Assembly: GCF_027924185.1 (NCBI RefSeq)
Contig: NZ_BRVO01000002.1
Span: forward strand, 1,090,636 to 1,154,635
Source of the DNA: Neptunitalea lumnitzerae
GTDB lineage: Bacteria > Bacteroidota > Bacteroidia > Flavobacteriales > Flavobacteriaceae
Reading direction: 5' to 3'
Length of the DNA stretch: 64,000 bases
Under the pieces are notes generated by a model, which made no database searches, was not told where the DNA came from, and saw only the letters and a list, made by a program, of their open reading frames with translations. Position numbers and translations under genes: made by a program. How positions within the stretch are numbered: position 1 is the stretch's first letter; each line of letters begins with the position of its first letter. Below, in pieces: positions 36,595-45,620 of this stretch.

Positions 36595-37386
36595 ATGAGT
36601 ACTACCACTACATACACCTTAGAAGCCAATGCTCTTAGTATTGGGTATACTCATAAAAATGAGATTACTACCATTGCAGAAAACTTATCGTTTCAATTAC
36701 AAAAAGGCGAATTGATAGGACTTGTAGGAGCCAATGGCATGGGAAAATCTACCCTACTTAAAACTCTTTGTGGTATGATACCATCTCTTGGCGGAGTGGT
36801 TACTTTCAATGGAAAACAACTAAAAAATTATACCGAACAAAATTTAGCTAAAGAATTAAGTATTGTACTTACCGGTGCTATCCCCCCTAGTAATTTAACC
36901 GTATCGGAAATTATAGCCCTGGGTAGACAACCTTACACCAACTGGATAGGGTCTTTATCTAAACAAGACAAAGCCAAAGTTATTGAGGTAATTGACCTAT
37001 TAAAGCTATCTTCATTAAAACATAAAAAGAGTTATGAGCTTAGTGACGGGCAATTACAAAAAGTACTGTTAGGAAGAGCCTTGGCACAAGACACCTCGGT
37101 AATTGTGTTAGATGAACCTACTACTCATTTAGATATTTACCACAAAGCCTATATTTTAAAATTACTGAAAGAGGTAGCGCACACCACACAAAAAACTATT
37201 TTATTCTCTACCCATGAAATTGATTTGGCCATTCAGCTGTGCGATCAAATGATGATACTTACTAAGGATAACTTTACTGTAGATCAACCTTGTAATTTAA
37301 TTAGTAAGGGCAGTTTTAATGACCTTTTTCCTAAAGATTTGATTCATTTTGACCAAACCACCGGTAGCTTTAGGGTTCATAAATAG
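36595..37386 (+). CDS. btuD: ABC transporter ATPase, BtuD/FecE type
   Basis: The 263-residue protein has Walker A GANGMGKST (45-53), the signature LSDGQ (149-153, with Asp in place of the usual first Gly), Walker B VIVLDEP (169-175) and a switch His in FSTHE. It energises the binding-protein-dependent transporter made with the two preceding genes. The last 17 bases overlap the end of the convergent DUF2062 gene. Confidence 0.92.
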   Translation: MSTTTTYTLEANALSIGYTHKNEITTIAENLSFQLQKGELIGLVGANGMGKSTLLKTLCGMIPSLGGVVTFNGKQLKNYTEQNLAKELSIVLTGAIPPSNLTVSEIIALGRQPYTNWIGSLSKQDKAKVIEVIDLLKLSSLKHKKSYELSDGQLQKVLLGRALAQDTSVIVLDEPTTHLDIYHKAYILKLLKEVAHTTQKTILFSTHEIDLAIQLCDQMMILTKDNFTVDQPCNLISKGSFNDLFPKDLIHFDQTTGSFRVHK

Positions 37387-37879
37387 TAGTTGTTTTTTGT
37401 GCTTTATAACTAAACCACCAATAGCCCACTACTGCAAATACTGTACTTAGCACTGCACTAAGTATTAGACTACCCACAACATAATATTTTAAATGTGCCA
37501 GCACATCAAAATCTTTTTGAACCAGCTTCCAACTAAAATTTTCTTGGGCGTTTAATATCCAAGCGCCAAGTTGTAAACTACCATACATTATAAATGGAAT
37601 AAAAGGAGGCAGACTTATGTACGTAAAAAACAGGGCTATAACCTTATTTAACCGTAACGCCCCAGCAAGTACCAATACAATAACAGTTTGAATGCCATAC
37701 AAAGGTGTAAAACCAATAAACACACCCAAAGCAATAGACCACGCTTTTTTGGCAGGACTGTCGTTACTAGCAATTATATCTTCCCTCCAAAATCTTTTAA
37801 AACCCTTATGCTTAAATCTAAGATAATAGGCTTTAGGTCTGCTCAACCATTTTTTTAAACCACCAGTTAAATTACTCAA
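37370..37879 (-). CDS. DUF2062 membrane protein
   Basis: The 169-residue protein has a basic N-terminus and three or four membrane helices, with the DUF2062 core FIGFTPLYGIQTVIVLVLAG followed by LFFTYISLPPFIPFIMYGSL. Members are often associated with glycosyltransferases or with lipid transport, but the function is unknown. Its 3' end overlaps the ATPase gene by 17 bases tail to tail, with no terminator in between. Confidence 0.85.
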   Translation of the reverse strand: MSNLTGGLKKWLSRPKAYYLRFKHKGFKRFWREDIIASNDSPAKKAWSIALGVFIGFTPLYGIQTVIVLVLAGALRLNKVIALFFTYISLPPFIPFIMYGSLQLGAWILNAQENFSWKLVQKDFDVLAHLKYYVVGSLILSAVLSTVFAVVGYWWFSYKAQKTTTIYEP

Positions 37880-38020
37880 TTGTTTTTATGATAAAGTAAC
37901 CGGTTTTCACCTACAAACACTTTAAGTTATTGTAAACTCTACGTTTACAATATTTTTTTTTAATCTCAACCGATATTTTTTAACTATATTTAACACACCT
38001 AACAACTAACCTCTTCACCT

Positions 38021-38764
38021 ATGAAAAAATTTTTAAACCTAGGACTACTGTTCTTATCAATAAGTGGTAGTATTATTTCTTGCGCTTCAGACAATGAAAT
38101 AATAACTCAAGAAAACAACGTAATTAACAACCTAACAGAAAGTACGCTGCAAAAAGTCAACGGAAAAGATAACTTTATCATCATAGATGCGGCTACCGTT
38201 ACAAGCAGTTGGGTTACTAATAATTCTAATTTTATTGTAGATAGCACTGCCACTACCTATACGGTAGATTTAGATGCAGTTTATAATAATTGCTCTGGTA
38301 GTTGTGATACCGCCGTATCTAATTGGTTAAATGCAAATGATTACTACATTGACTTTGACGCTTCTTATACATTAATTGAAGATGTACATACCGTAGAGAG
38401 TCAAACTTCTTGGTATCCGCAACAAAATAATCAGGTATTAATGACTGTACATGATTTTTATACAATCTTAAATACTACGTTAGGCACTAAAGAAGTAGCA
38501 GAAATAAATGATACTTATAATTATTACATTTCATTTTCAATAGCTAACAACCAACTAAACCTACAACAAAGCTCATATTACCCATACAGTTCATGCTATT
38601 CTGTTGCCTTATTAAAAAGTTTATTAAGCGTTAATCAAATTGACGAGCATAGCTCACAAAATATTTTATTTACAGAACAAGGTTCAAGTATATACATACA
38701 AATTTCAAGAGGAACAGATGTATTAACGTACGATTATACAGATGACCCAACACTATGTAAATAA
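38021..38764 (+). CDS. Lipoprotein of unknown function, paralogue of the next gene
   Basis: The 247-residue protein begins MKKFLNLGLLFLSISGSIIS with the lipid-modified Cys at 21. The body is rich in Tyr, Asn, Ser and Thr and contains two close Cys (91 and 95). Residues 140-245 align by eye with the next protein: DFYTIL, NNQLNL (176-181), CYSVALLKSLL (192-202) and TYDYTDDP (236-243) correspond to motifs there. I recognise no family. It is 145 bases upstream of the two-component operon, with small hairpins between. Confidence 0.7.
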   Translation: MKKFLNLGLLFLSISGSIISCASDNEIITQENNVINNLTESTLQKVNGKDNFIIIDAATVTSSWVTNNSNFIVDSTATTYTVDLDAVYNNCSGSCDTAVSNWLNANDYYIDFDASYTLIEDVHTVESQTSWYPQQNNQVLMTVHDFYTILNTTLGTKEVAEINDTYNYYISFSIANNQLNLQQSSYYPYSSCYSVALLKSLLSVNQIDEHSSQNILFTEQGSSIYIQISRGTDVLTYDYTDDPTLCK

Positions 38765-38800
38765 CCATTTCAATTTATTAAATAGGGAAACCCCTAATTA

Positions 38801-38822
38801 AGGAAAGGGATACCCCTTTCTT
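38801..38822 (+). terminator. Possible weak terminator
   Basis: AGGAAAGGG (38801-38809) pairs with CCCTTTCTT (38814-38822) with one G-U pair and a four-base loop. A small AGGG/CCCT hairpin sits just ahead. No U-tract follows, so termination is uncertain. Confidence 0.3.
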
Positions 38823-38909
38823 AACAGTAGTTGTTTAACCCAATCAACTACTTTTAAAGCTTTATATTTTAGCAAAACCAATTGATATTACTAACACAAA
38901 TTTTTAATT

Positions 38910-39464
38910 ATGAAAAATCTTGAAAAAAAAGAAATAGCATGCATTTCTAACATGACTGCTTATAACCAATTAAAAACAATCCCAGAAAGAGCCAAATATT
39001 TGAGAGATAATGCTAATAATTTTTGTGACTATCAAACACTCAAAGATTTTGCCTATGATACACATCAAGTTGATACAACTGATTATTCAATTTCAATTGA
39101 TACAAATGTAGCAACCATATCTCATACTTGGACAGAAATTCAAACGGTACTGAATGGAGCTACCTATTTTGATAAATACATCTTAATTGATTTACAAAAT
39201 AACACCTTAGATTTAGCTTCAATAACACTTTTTGATTCTAATAAATATTGTTTTTCTATACCTCTGTTAGACGCTATTTATGAAAACCATGGTGAAGAAG
39301 ATGAAGAATTTGAATTCAATTTCAAAAAAGTTATAATTACCAGACCTGATGAAACGACTTTTGAAACAGTTATATTAACAGTAAACCAAGGTGAATTTAG
39401 TACATTTATTTTTGACTTCACATATGAACCAAGCATCCACCCAATATATAGTGATGCCCTATAA
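38910..39464 (+). CDS. Cytoplasmic-looking protein of unknown function, paralogue of the preceding lipoprotein
   Basis: The 184-residue protein has no signal peptide or membrane helix and begins MKNLEKKEIACISNMTAYNQ. Matches with the preceding lipoprotein are WTEIQTVLNG, NNTLDL (97-102), CFSIPLLDAIY (114-124) and IFDFTYEP (167-174), which suggest a shared C-terminal domain on different N-termini. The downstream seven-helix gene starts within its 3' end, so this protein probably belongs with the kinase/regulator pair. Function unknown. Confidence 0.65.
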   Translation: MKNLEKKEIACISNMTAYNQLKTIPERAKYLRDNANNFCDYQTLKDFAYDTHQVDTTDYSISIDTNVATISHTWTEIQTVLNGATYFDKYILIDLQNNTLDLASITLFDSNKYCFSIPLLDAIYENHGEEDEEFEFNFKKVIITRPDETTFETVILTVNQGEFSTFIFDFTYEPSIHPIYSDAL

Positions 39465-40125
39465 AATAAATTTTACCAGCATAGCATCAGAGTTAAATTT
39501 TGTACATCTAGTTATACTATTATCTATAATGCACTTACTATTTAATTTCAAAACAAAAAGAGAAGAATTTTATATTCTTCTCTTAATACTACTGGTATGC
39601 CTACTCACAGAGATGACTAACCTCTACTTTCATATTAACAACCTAAAAAGAGACCTTGTAAACACATTAGGTATTTTTATACATCATTTTTTATGGATTT
39701 TTTTGATTTTAAGAAAAAGTAAAATACACAAGACTATTTTCCTAAGTACTTTAACTTTTTTTATATCATTTTCCATAATTAATTTCACTTATATAGAAGG
39801 AATGAACAATTTCAATAACTTCACAGGTATTGTCGGTTCATTTATTTACATCATTATCTTTTTATTACTCAGTTTCAAAATGCTTAAAAGTGAAAGATTA
39901 TACTTTTTTCAAGATTCTTTTTTTTTATTAATCTCAGCTCCAATAATATTACTTTTAAGTACTAGTTTTTTATTTGCATTTCAAAGTAACCCCATCATTT
40001 ATTTTAAAATTACAGACCATTTAACACTGTACAAATTACTAATATACTTTTCTAACACAGCATATTACCTACTCATTAACCTTTATATTCACAAAGAACG
40101 AAAACAACTAAAACATGCCGCTTAA
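39454..40125 (+). CDS. Seven-helix membrane protein before a histidine kinase
   Basis: From the ATG at 39454 the protein has 223 residues; earlier in-frame ATGs at 39391 and 39424 would add residues and overlap the previous gene more deeply. It shows about seven hydrophobic helices and almost no loops, ending in LYIHKERKQLKHAA. The layout resembles 7TM receptor-type sensors. The following kinase has no sensing domain, and the two genes overlap by 11 bases, so I infer that this protein is the membrane sensor, encoded separately. Confidence 0.7.
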   Translation: MPYKINFTSIASELNFVHLVILLSIMHLLFNFKTKREEFYILLLILLVCLLTEMTNLYFHINNLKRDLVNTLGIFIHHFLWIFLILRKSKIHKTIFLSTLTFFISFSIINFTYIEGMNNFNNFTGIVGSFIYIIIFLLLSFKMLKSERLYFFQDSFFLLISAPIILLLSTSFLFAFQSNPIIYFKITDHLTLYKLLIYFSNTAYYLLINLYIHKERKQLKHAA

Positions 40126-40903
40126 AAATATAGCATTTGGAATTATTATTGGTTTTTTATTTATATGCCTAATTGTGCTGTTTTGTGCATTGATTATTAA
40201 ACTATACATACAAAAGGTAAAAAACTATACCAAGGTTATTTATGAGAAGGACTTGAATTTTCAGAAAACATTGAATGAAACGGTTGTAGAAACACAAGAA
40301 CAAACCCTTAATAACATTTCGCAAGATTTACATGATGATGCCGGGCAACAACTTACATATATTAATTTTCAGTTAGAAAATTTAAAATTAGATTATCCTG
40401 ATTTTTCAGAACAATTAGAGCCCGTATCGCAATCACTTAACCAATTATCACATTCTATACGTAATATTAGCCACTCGTTAAACAACCAGTTACTATTACA
40501 AGATAGTTTATTAAAAGCCATTGATAAAGAAGTACAACGCTTACAAAAAAATACAAGCATAGCCATTTATTTTACACTTAATGGCTCTATGCAAAAGCAA
40601 TATAGTACTAACGAAACCATAGTTGTTTACCGTATTTTTCAGGAAATAATGAACAACATTTTTAAGCATTCTGAAGCTAGCAAAGTAGATATTATTATTA
40701 ATACTGAGCCTATATTTAAAATGCACATCAGTGACAACGGAAAAGGATTTAATTACCTTAAAGCTAAAGACAGCAGTAGCTTGGGGCTTAAAAATATAGA
40801 GAGCCGAGCTAAGGCTATCAATTTTATTGCTAACATAGACACCCTACCTAATAAAGGTACCACCATAACCATCTCCAAAAACCTAGAACATGAACAAAAC
40901 TAA
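40115..40903 (+). CDS. Sensor histidine kinase (HisKA_3 type)
   Basis: The 262-residue protein has one N-terminal membrane helix (about 8-30), a dimerisation helix with phospho-acceptor His 73 in DLHDDAGQQLT, and a HATPase domain with an N-box in EIMNNIFKHSEAS, a G1 box DNGKGF and LGLKNIESRA. It is of the NarX/DesK kind. No periplasmic or PAS sensor is present. The start overlaps the seven-helix gene by 11 bases and the end overlaps the regulator by 14, so translation is coupled throughout. Confidence 0.9.
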   Translation: MPLKNIAFGIIIGFLFICLIVLFCALIIKLYIQKVKNYTKVIYEKDLNFQKTLNETVVETQEQTLNNISQDLHDDAGQQLTYINFQLENLKLDYPDFSEQLEPVSQSLNQLSHSIRNISHSLNNQLLLQDSLLKAIDKEVQRLQKNTSIAIYFTLNGSMQKQYSTNETIVVYRIFQEIMNNIFKHSEASKVDIIINTEPIFKMHISDNGKGFNYLKAKDSSSLGLKNIESRAKAINFIANIDTLPNKGTTITISKNLEHEQN

Positions 40904-41555
40904 AGTTTGCTTAATTGACGATCATAAGATTGTTAGACAAGGCCTAAAAGGACTTTTAGACCGTATGGGAACCTATGAAGTAACCCATGAATTTGAAAGT
41001 GGCGTTAATTTTATAAACTCCTTACCGCTTTCACCAGAGCCCGATTTGTATATTTTAGATTACTCTATGCCCTTTAAAAATGGTATTGAAGTATTAAAAG
41101 ACTTAAAAACAGAGGATACCGACATGAAGGTATTGCTACTTACACAAAACTATGACGAAGATGTTATAGACCAAGCATACTTTAATGGTGCCCGTGGTTT
41201 TTTACATAAAAATTGTACCGCACAAGAGCTAAAAACCACCTTAGAAAATATTATCAACTTTGGTTACAGCAACGTTGCCGAAATACTAAAACGTGTACGT
41301 ACCTATGAAGATAAACCTACCAGTGGTAACAGCATTACCTTATCGCACCGCGAAATGGAATTTTTAACCTTAGTATGCCAAGAGCAAGAATATACCTATG
41401 AGCAAATAGCCGATATTATGGGACTCTCTGTAAAATCTATTGAGGCTTACCGCGCCGCTTTGTTTGACAGGTACGATATAAAATCTAAAGTAGGATTGGT
41501 ATTGTTTTCTTACAAACACCAATTAACTCCACCATTTAAACAAGAAGAGGACTAG
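40890..41555 (+). CDS. NarL/FixJ-type response regulator
   Basis: The 221-residue protein has a receiver domain with acidic pair DD at 10-11, phospho-acceptor Asp 57 in YILDYSM, and Lys near 110, followed by a LuxR-type helix-turn-helix (SHREMEFLTLVCQEQEYTYE, then QIADIMGLSVKSIEAYRAAL). It is the partner of the overlapping kinase gene. Its targets are unknown, but the two paralogous genes upstream are candidates. Confidence 0.93.
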   Translation: MNKTKVCLIDDHKIVRQGLKGLLDRMGTYEVTHEFESGVNFINSLPLSPEPDLYILDYSMPFKNGIEVLKDLKTEDTDMKVLLLTQNYDEDVIDQAYFNGARGFLHKNCTAQELKTTLENIINFGYSNVAEILKRVRTYEDKPTSGNSITLSHREMEFLTLVCQEQEYTYEQIADIMGLSVKSIEAYRAALFDRYDIKSKVGLVLFSYKHQLTPPFKQEED

Positions 41556-41569
41556 TTTTTAGTCCTCTT
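41545..41569. terminator. Hairpin between convergent operons
   Basis: AAGAGGACTA (41545-41554) pairs with TAGTCCTCTT (41560-41569). The stem includes the stop codon of the response regulator. The loop is T-rich but no strong U-tract follows. Confidence 0.55.
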
Positions 41570-41572
41570 ACT

Positions 41573-42184
41573 TTAATGTTTTTCTTCTGTGTACAACTGT
41601 TGCATTTGTTTTAGCCCATCTAACATTCTGTTGTATTTAGCATATTGCTTTTCCCGTTGTCTTTTACCTAACACAAAATACGCTATAAACATCCATGCTA
41701 CATAAACGCTAATACAAATGGTTTTTAACATGGGTTTCATCGGCGCCATTACCTCTAAAAAATACAGGATCAAGGCTATATTTAACAAAAGGTAATAAGA
41801 AACCATACCCTTAGTGGCTAGCAATTGTGCAAACTGAAAACGCTCTTCTAATAACGGTATTACCTTTTCTGGTGAAGCAGACATATCAATTCGTTTTAAT
41901 TTATAGGTTTGGTAAGCCATAATTGCACTATACCCAACCACTGTTATTAGCACTAATACAATACCAATGTAGGTAGTTATCATTTCAAAATCGTAGGTTA
42001 TGCCTACCCATACAATTACAAAAATAGAAAGTAACATACATGCTACAGCTATTAAAAATTGCGACACCAAACTCTTTTGATCTTTCTTAGCCTTGCTTAT
42101 AATAGATTTTACATCTGGTAACTGTTTACTCCCACCAGATTTCCATATATCTTGTAACTCTTTAAAATTGTCCATTCTTCTCAA
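41573..42184 (-). CDS. Four-helix membrane protein, probable anti-sigma factor
   Basis: The 203-residue protein has a cytoplasmic N-terminus (NFKELQDIWKSGGSKQLPDV), two pairs of membrane helices (about 43-62, 68-88, 128-145, 154-172) and a basic C-terminus. The start codon is within the sigma gene (23-base overlap, or 14 from a second ATG at 42175). By position it is likely the anti-sigma factor, but no known anti-sigma motif is visible. It is different in fold from the other two anti-sigma candidates in this window. Confidence 0.65.
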   Translation of the reverse strand: MRRMDNFKELQDIWKSGGSKQLPDVKSIISKAKKDQKSLVSQFLIAVACMLLSIFVIVWVGITYDFEMITTYIGIVLVLITVVGYSAIMAYQTYKLKRIDMSASPEKVIPLLEERFQFAQLLATKGMVSYYLLLNIALILYFLEVMAPMKPMLKTICISVYVAWMFIAYFVLGKRQREKQYAKYNRMLDGLKQMQQLYTEEKH

Positions 42185-42668
42185 AAATTTCGGTTAGTTG
42201 TTTTTTAATTCTATGAATACGTACTCTAAGCGTTGCTTCTGAAACTTCTAAAGCAATTGCTATTTCTTCATAAGAAATATCTTCCAACACCATGGTTATT
42301 AATATTCTATCTGCTTCCTTTAAGGTAGCAATAGCGGCATATAATTGTTGTATTCTTGGGTCTTGTGTAGTAGCGTCTGCTACGGTTTCCAAAAGCCTAT
42401 CGGTTACTTGAGCAGGTTTCTTTTTTTCAGATCTTAAATATCCTAAACAAGTATTAACGGTTATTCTATAAATCCAAGTACTTATTTTAGAAGCACCTCT
42501 AAAAGAGTCTAAATGCTGCCAAACACTTATAAACACCTCTTGTACCAAATCGTTAGCCACATCTGAATCTCCACTATACCCTAAACATAACTTCTGTACC
42601 TTAGGCGCGTGCTGCCTATAAAGCTCATCAAAATTGTATTTTTCCAAAGTAGTTTTCTGTTTATTCAT
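42162..42668 (-). CDS. ECF-type RNA polymerase sigma factor
   Basis: The 168-residue protein has sigma region 2 (LCLGYSGDSDVANDLVQEVF, then SVWQHLDSFRGASKISTWIY) and region 4 (IATLKEADRILITMVLEDIS, then YEEIAIALEVSEATLRVRIH). It is translationally coupled on both sides: the hydrolase gene overlaps its start by 8 bases, and it overlaps the membrane protein gene by 23. Signal unknown. Confidence 0.92.
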   Translation of the reverse strand: MNKQKTTLEKYNFDELYRQHAPKVQKLCLGYSGDSDVANDLVQEVFISVWQHLDSFRGASKISTWIYRITVNTCLGYLRSEKKKPAQVTDRLLETVADATTQDPRIQQLYAAIATLKEADRILITMVLEDISYEEIAIALEVSEATLRVRIHRIKKQLTEIFEKNGQF

Positions 42669-43509
42669 TTAAAAAAGCATCTATCTGATTGAAAAACCAA
42701 GTGGTAGCATCATACATAATAAAGTGTTTGCTATCTGCCACTTCAATTCTTTTATTAGGTAATAGTTTGTACTGCTCATTGTATATTCGTAGGCTGTTCT
42801 CTTTGGTCATAAAAGTACTAGCTAAAATTAATACCGGTTGTTTTACCTTGACTATATCATCTCTTAAATCAGTTAGAGACATTTCCACCATGGTACTACC
42901 CAACGTAGCTCTATCGCTTTTAAAACTCCATATAGCTACTTGTTTAGCATGAACACTATCAGAAACTTGTTGTAACATAGCAGTAGTCATATTTTCTACA
43001 TACCCTTCATCTGGTGTTTGCTTATAACGCTCAATAATAGTTGCTTTATCAAACATAGGATTATTTTTAATACTTTCCTCGGTCACCATTGGGTTGGTCA
43101 TTGCACTAATAAATGGTACACCATCTACACACACCACTTTACCAAACGTATCGGGTGCTTCACTAGACAACCACATACTCATAAAAGCACCTAAACTATG
43201 CCCAATAAGCATTGGCTTATTTAATTTTTTATCGCTTACGTAGGTTAAGATATCGTTTTTAACCGTTTCTAAAATATTAGAAGACTCTATAGGTGCTACA
43301 CCTGCATAGCCAGGAAGTGTTAAAACATGACACTCATAAGAGTCCTTTAAATGGTCTACAGTTTCATTCCAAACCTCACCACTACATGAATAACCAGGAA
43401 TAAGAAGTACTGGTGCTCCTTTACCAGAAACTTGAACGTTAAAAGAATATTGTGCGTTAGCTACTATACTAACTAAGAAGGCTAAAAGTAAAAATGATAT
43501 TGTTTTCAT
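42661..43509 (-). CDS. Secreted alpha/beta hydrolase
   Basis: The 282-residue protein has a signal peptide (MKTISFLLLAFLVSIVANAQ) and an alpha/beta hydrolase fold with the oxyanion region LLIPGYSCSGEVW, the nucleophile elbow GHSLG (Ser 105), an acid residue probably in PVLILAS... and a catalytic His in DSKHFI. The substrate is unknown. It is first in a three-gene operon and overlaps the sigma gene by 8 bases, an unusual pairing that hints at an envelope signal. Confidence 0.87.
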   Translation of the reverse strand: MKTISFLLLAFLVSIVANAQYSFNVQVSGKGAPVLLIPGYSCSGEVWNETVDHLKDSYECHVLTLPGYAGVAPIESSNILETVKNDILTYVSDKKLNKPMLIGHSLGAFMSMWLSSEAPDTFGKVVCVDGVPFISAMTNPMVTEESIKNNPMFDKATIIERYKQTPDEGYVENMTTAMLQQVSDSVHAKQVAIWSFKSDRATLGSTMVEMSLTDLRDDIVKVKQPVLILASTFMTKENSLRIYNEQYKLLPNKRIEVADSKHFIMYDATTWFFNQIDAFLNE

Positions 43510-43616
43510 AATTCTAATTATTTAAAAGTTTCCCTTTTGATACAGAACTACGAAAATTGTTACCAAAAAAATCAATTATTTTTTAAGACTACTGAAAACC
43601 AGTGCTTTAAAAACAA

Positions 43617-43646
43617 ATAAACCTCTGATTTCTCAGAGGTTTATTT
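43617..43646 (-). terminator. Terminator of rpsA
   Basis: AAACCTCTGA (43619-43628) pairs with TCAGAGGTTT (43633-43642) around TTTC. On the minus strand a T-rich tail follows. Confidence 0.8.
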
Positions 43647-43670
43647 TATGAATTATAAAGTTTCCGGAAA

Positions 43671-45440
43671 TTATTTTCCTTCCATTTTGTCTTTTAATTC
43701 TTGTAATGCATCTAAGTCTCCTAAAGTAGTTTTCTCAGTAGCGTTGTTAGATTTAGCTGTAGCAGCCTTCACGTTTTTCTTCTCTTCATCTTTAAAGATA
43801 GCTGTATGAGAAGCAACTACTCTTTTGAACTCTTTATTAAACTCAATGATTTTGAATTCAGCAGTTTCACCTTTCTTAAGTTTGCTACCATCTTCTTTCT
43901 CTAAGTGACGAGAAGGAATGAAAGCAACGATATCTTCGTTAAAAGTGATTGTAGCACCTTTGTCTACCATTTCGTCAATAGCAGCAGTATGGGTAGTACC
44001 TAAACCAAATTCTTCTTCGTATTTATCCCAAGGGTTAGCAGTAGTTTGTTTGTGACCTAAAGAAAGTTTACGTCCGTCAACATCTAATTCAAGAACAACA
44101 ACTTCTAATTGATCTCCAACATTTACAAACTCAGATGGGTGCTTAATTTTCTTAGTCCAAGAAAGATCAGAGATATAGATTAATCCGTCAATTCCTTCTT
44201 CTAATTCAACAAATACACCAAAGTTAGTAAAGTTACGTACTGTACCAGTGTGCTTAGAACCTACAGGGTATTTAGCAGTAATGTCTGTCCATGGATCTGG
44301 AGTTAATTGCTTAATACCTAGAGACATTTTACGCTCTTCTCTGTCTAAAGTTAAAACAACAGCTTCAACCTCGTCACCAACATTTACGAAATCTTGAGCA
44401 GAACGTAAGTGAGTAGACCAAGACATTTCAGAAACGTGGATAAGACCTTCAACACCGTCAGCAACTTCAATAAATGCACCGTAGTCTGCAATAACAACTA
44501 CTTTACCTTTAACTTTATCACCAACTTTTACATCTTCACCTAAAGCTTCCCATGGGTGTTTCTGTAATTGCTTAAGACCTAATTGAATTCTAGACTTGTT
44601 ATCATCAAAGTCTAAGATTACTACGTTTAATTTTTGGTCTAATTCAACAACCTCGTTAGGGTGGTTGATACGAGACCAAGAAAGATCAGTAATGTGGATT
44701 AATCCATCTACACCACCAAGGTCAATAAACACACCGTAAGAAGTAATGTTTTTAACAACACCTTCTAATACTTGTCCTTTTTCTAATTGACCAATAATTT
44801 CTTTCTTCTGCTCTTCGATATCAGCCTCGATAAGCGCTTTATGAGATACAACTACGTTTTTGAACTCATGGTTAATTTTAACCACTTTGAATTCCATAGT
44901 TTTATTTACGTACTGATCGTAATCACGAATTGGTTTAACATCAATTTGAGAACCAGGTAAGAAAGCTTCGATTCCGAAAACATCTACAATCATACCACCT
45001 TTAGTTCTACACTTAACGTAACCGTTAACTACTTCACCACTATCATGCGCAGCATTTACTCTATCCCATGCTTTGATAGTTCTAGCTTTACGGTGAGATA
45101 ATACTAACTGACCAGACTTATCTTCTCTAACGTCAATCAATACCTCTACTTTATCACCAACAGCTAAGTTAGGATTGTAACGGAATTCGTTTAATGAAAC
45201 AACACCTTCAGATTTAGCGTTAATATCAATAATAGCTTCACGATCTGTAATGTGAATTACTTCTCCTTCTACTACTTCTTCATCTGCAGTATCTACAAAG
45301 TTTTGCTCAACTAAATTTTCAAATTCTTTTAGTTTGTCATCTTCAACCTGATCAATACCTTCTTCGTAGTTGTGCCAGTTGAAATTAGCTAAAAATTCTT
45401 CTGGATTTTTAGTTTCTGTTTTTACTTGTTCTTCAGCCAT
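43671..45440 (-). CDS. rpsA: 30S ribosomal protein S1
   Basis: The 589-residue protein consists of six S1 RNA-binding domains in tandem; domains 3 to 5 carry the best-preserved pattern (NITSYGVFIDLGGVDGLIHI, VIADYGAFIEVADGVEGLIH, NFTNFGVFVELEEGIDGLIY). The first two and the last are more divergent, as in other S1 proteins. The C-terminus is Lys- and Asn-rich. S1 helps the 30S subunit bind mRNA, which is especially relevant in this group where Shine-Dalgarno sequences are mostly not used. It has its own promoter and a long leader. Confidence 0.97.
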   Translation of the reverse strand: MAEEQVKTETKNPEEFLANFNWHNYEEGIDQVEDDKLKEFENLVEQNFVDTADEEVVEGEVIHITDREAIIDINAKSEGVVSLNEFRYNPNLAVGDKVEVLIDVREDKSGQLVLSHRKARTIKAWDRVNAAHDSGEVVNGYVKCRTKGGMIVDVFGIEAFLPGSQIDVKPIRDYDQYVNKTMEFKVVKINHEFKNVVVSHKALIEADIEEQKKEIIGQLEKGQVLEGVVKNITSYGVFIDLGGVDGLIHITDLSWSRINHPNEVVELDQKLNVVILDFDDNKSRIQLGLKQLQKHPWEALGEDVKVGDKVKGKVVVIADYGAFIEVADGVEGLIHVSEMSWSTHLRSAQDFVNVGDEVEAVVLTLDREERKMSLGIKQLTPDPWTDITAKYPVGSKHTGTVRNFTNFGVFVELEEGIDGLIYISDLSWTKKIKHPSEFVNVGDQLEVVVLELDVDGRKLSLGHKQTTANPWDKYEEEFGLGTTHTAAIDEMVDKGATITFNEDIVAFIPSRHLEKEDGSKLKKGETAEFKIIEFNKEFKRVVASHTAIFKDEEKKNVKAATAKSNNATEKTTLGDLDALQELKDKMEGK

Positions 45441-45562
45441 GTGCTGATTAAAAATTTGTATCCTGCTTTATATAAGAAAGTTAAACACTACAAAACAGAA
45501 GTTATTAATATAAATTAGTTTAATAATTCCTCTTCCTTTCCTCTAGGTGTTAAAAAGGAGTG

Positions 45563-45593
45563 CAAAATTACAAACTTCTATTTTGATTAACAA
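45563..45593 (-). promoter_or_regulatory. Promoter of rpsA
   Basis: On the minus strand TTG (45593-45591), 20 bases, then TAATTTTG (45570-45563) agree with the consensus. The start site would be near 45558, leaving an untranslated leader of about 118 bases before the rpsA ATG. Confidence 0.72.
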
Positions 45594-45620
45594 GCACTTA
45601 TAAAGAAAAAAACAACCTTT

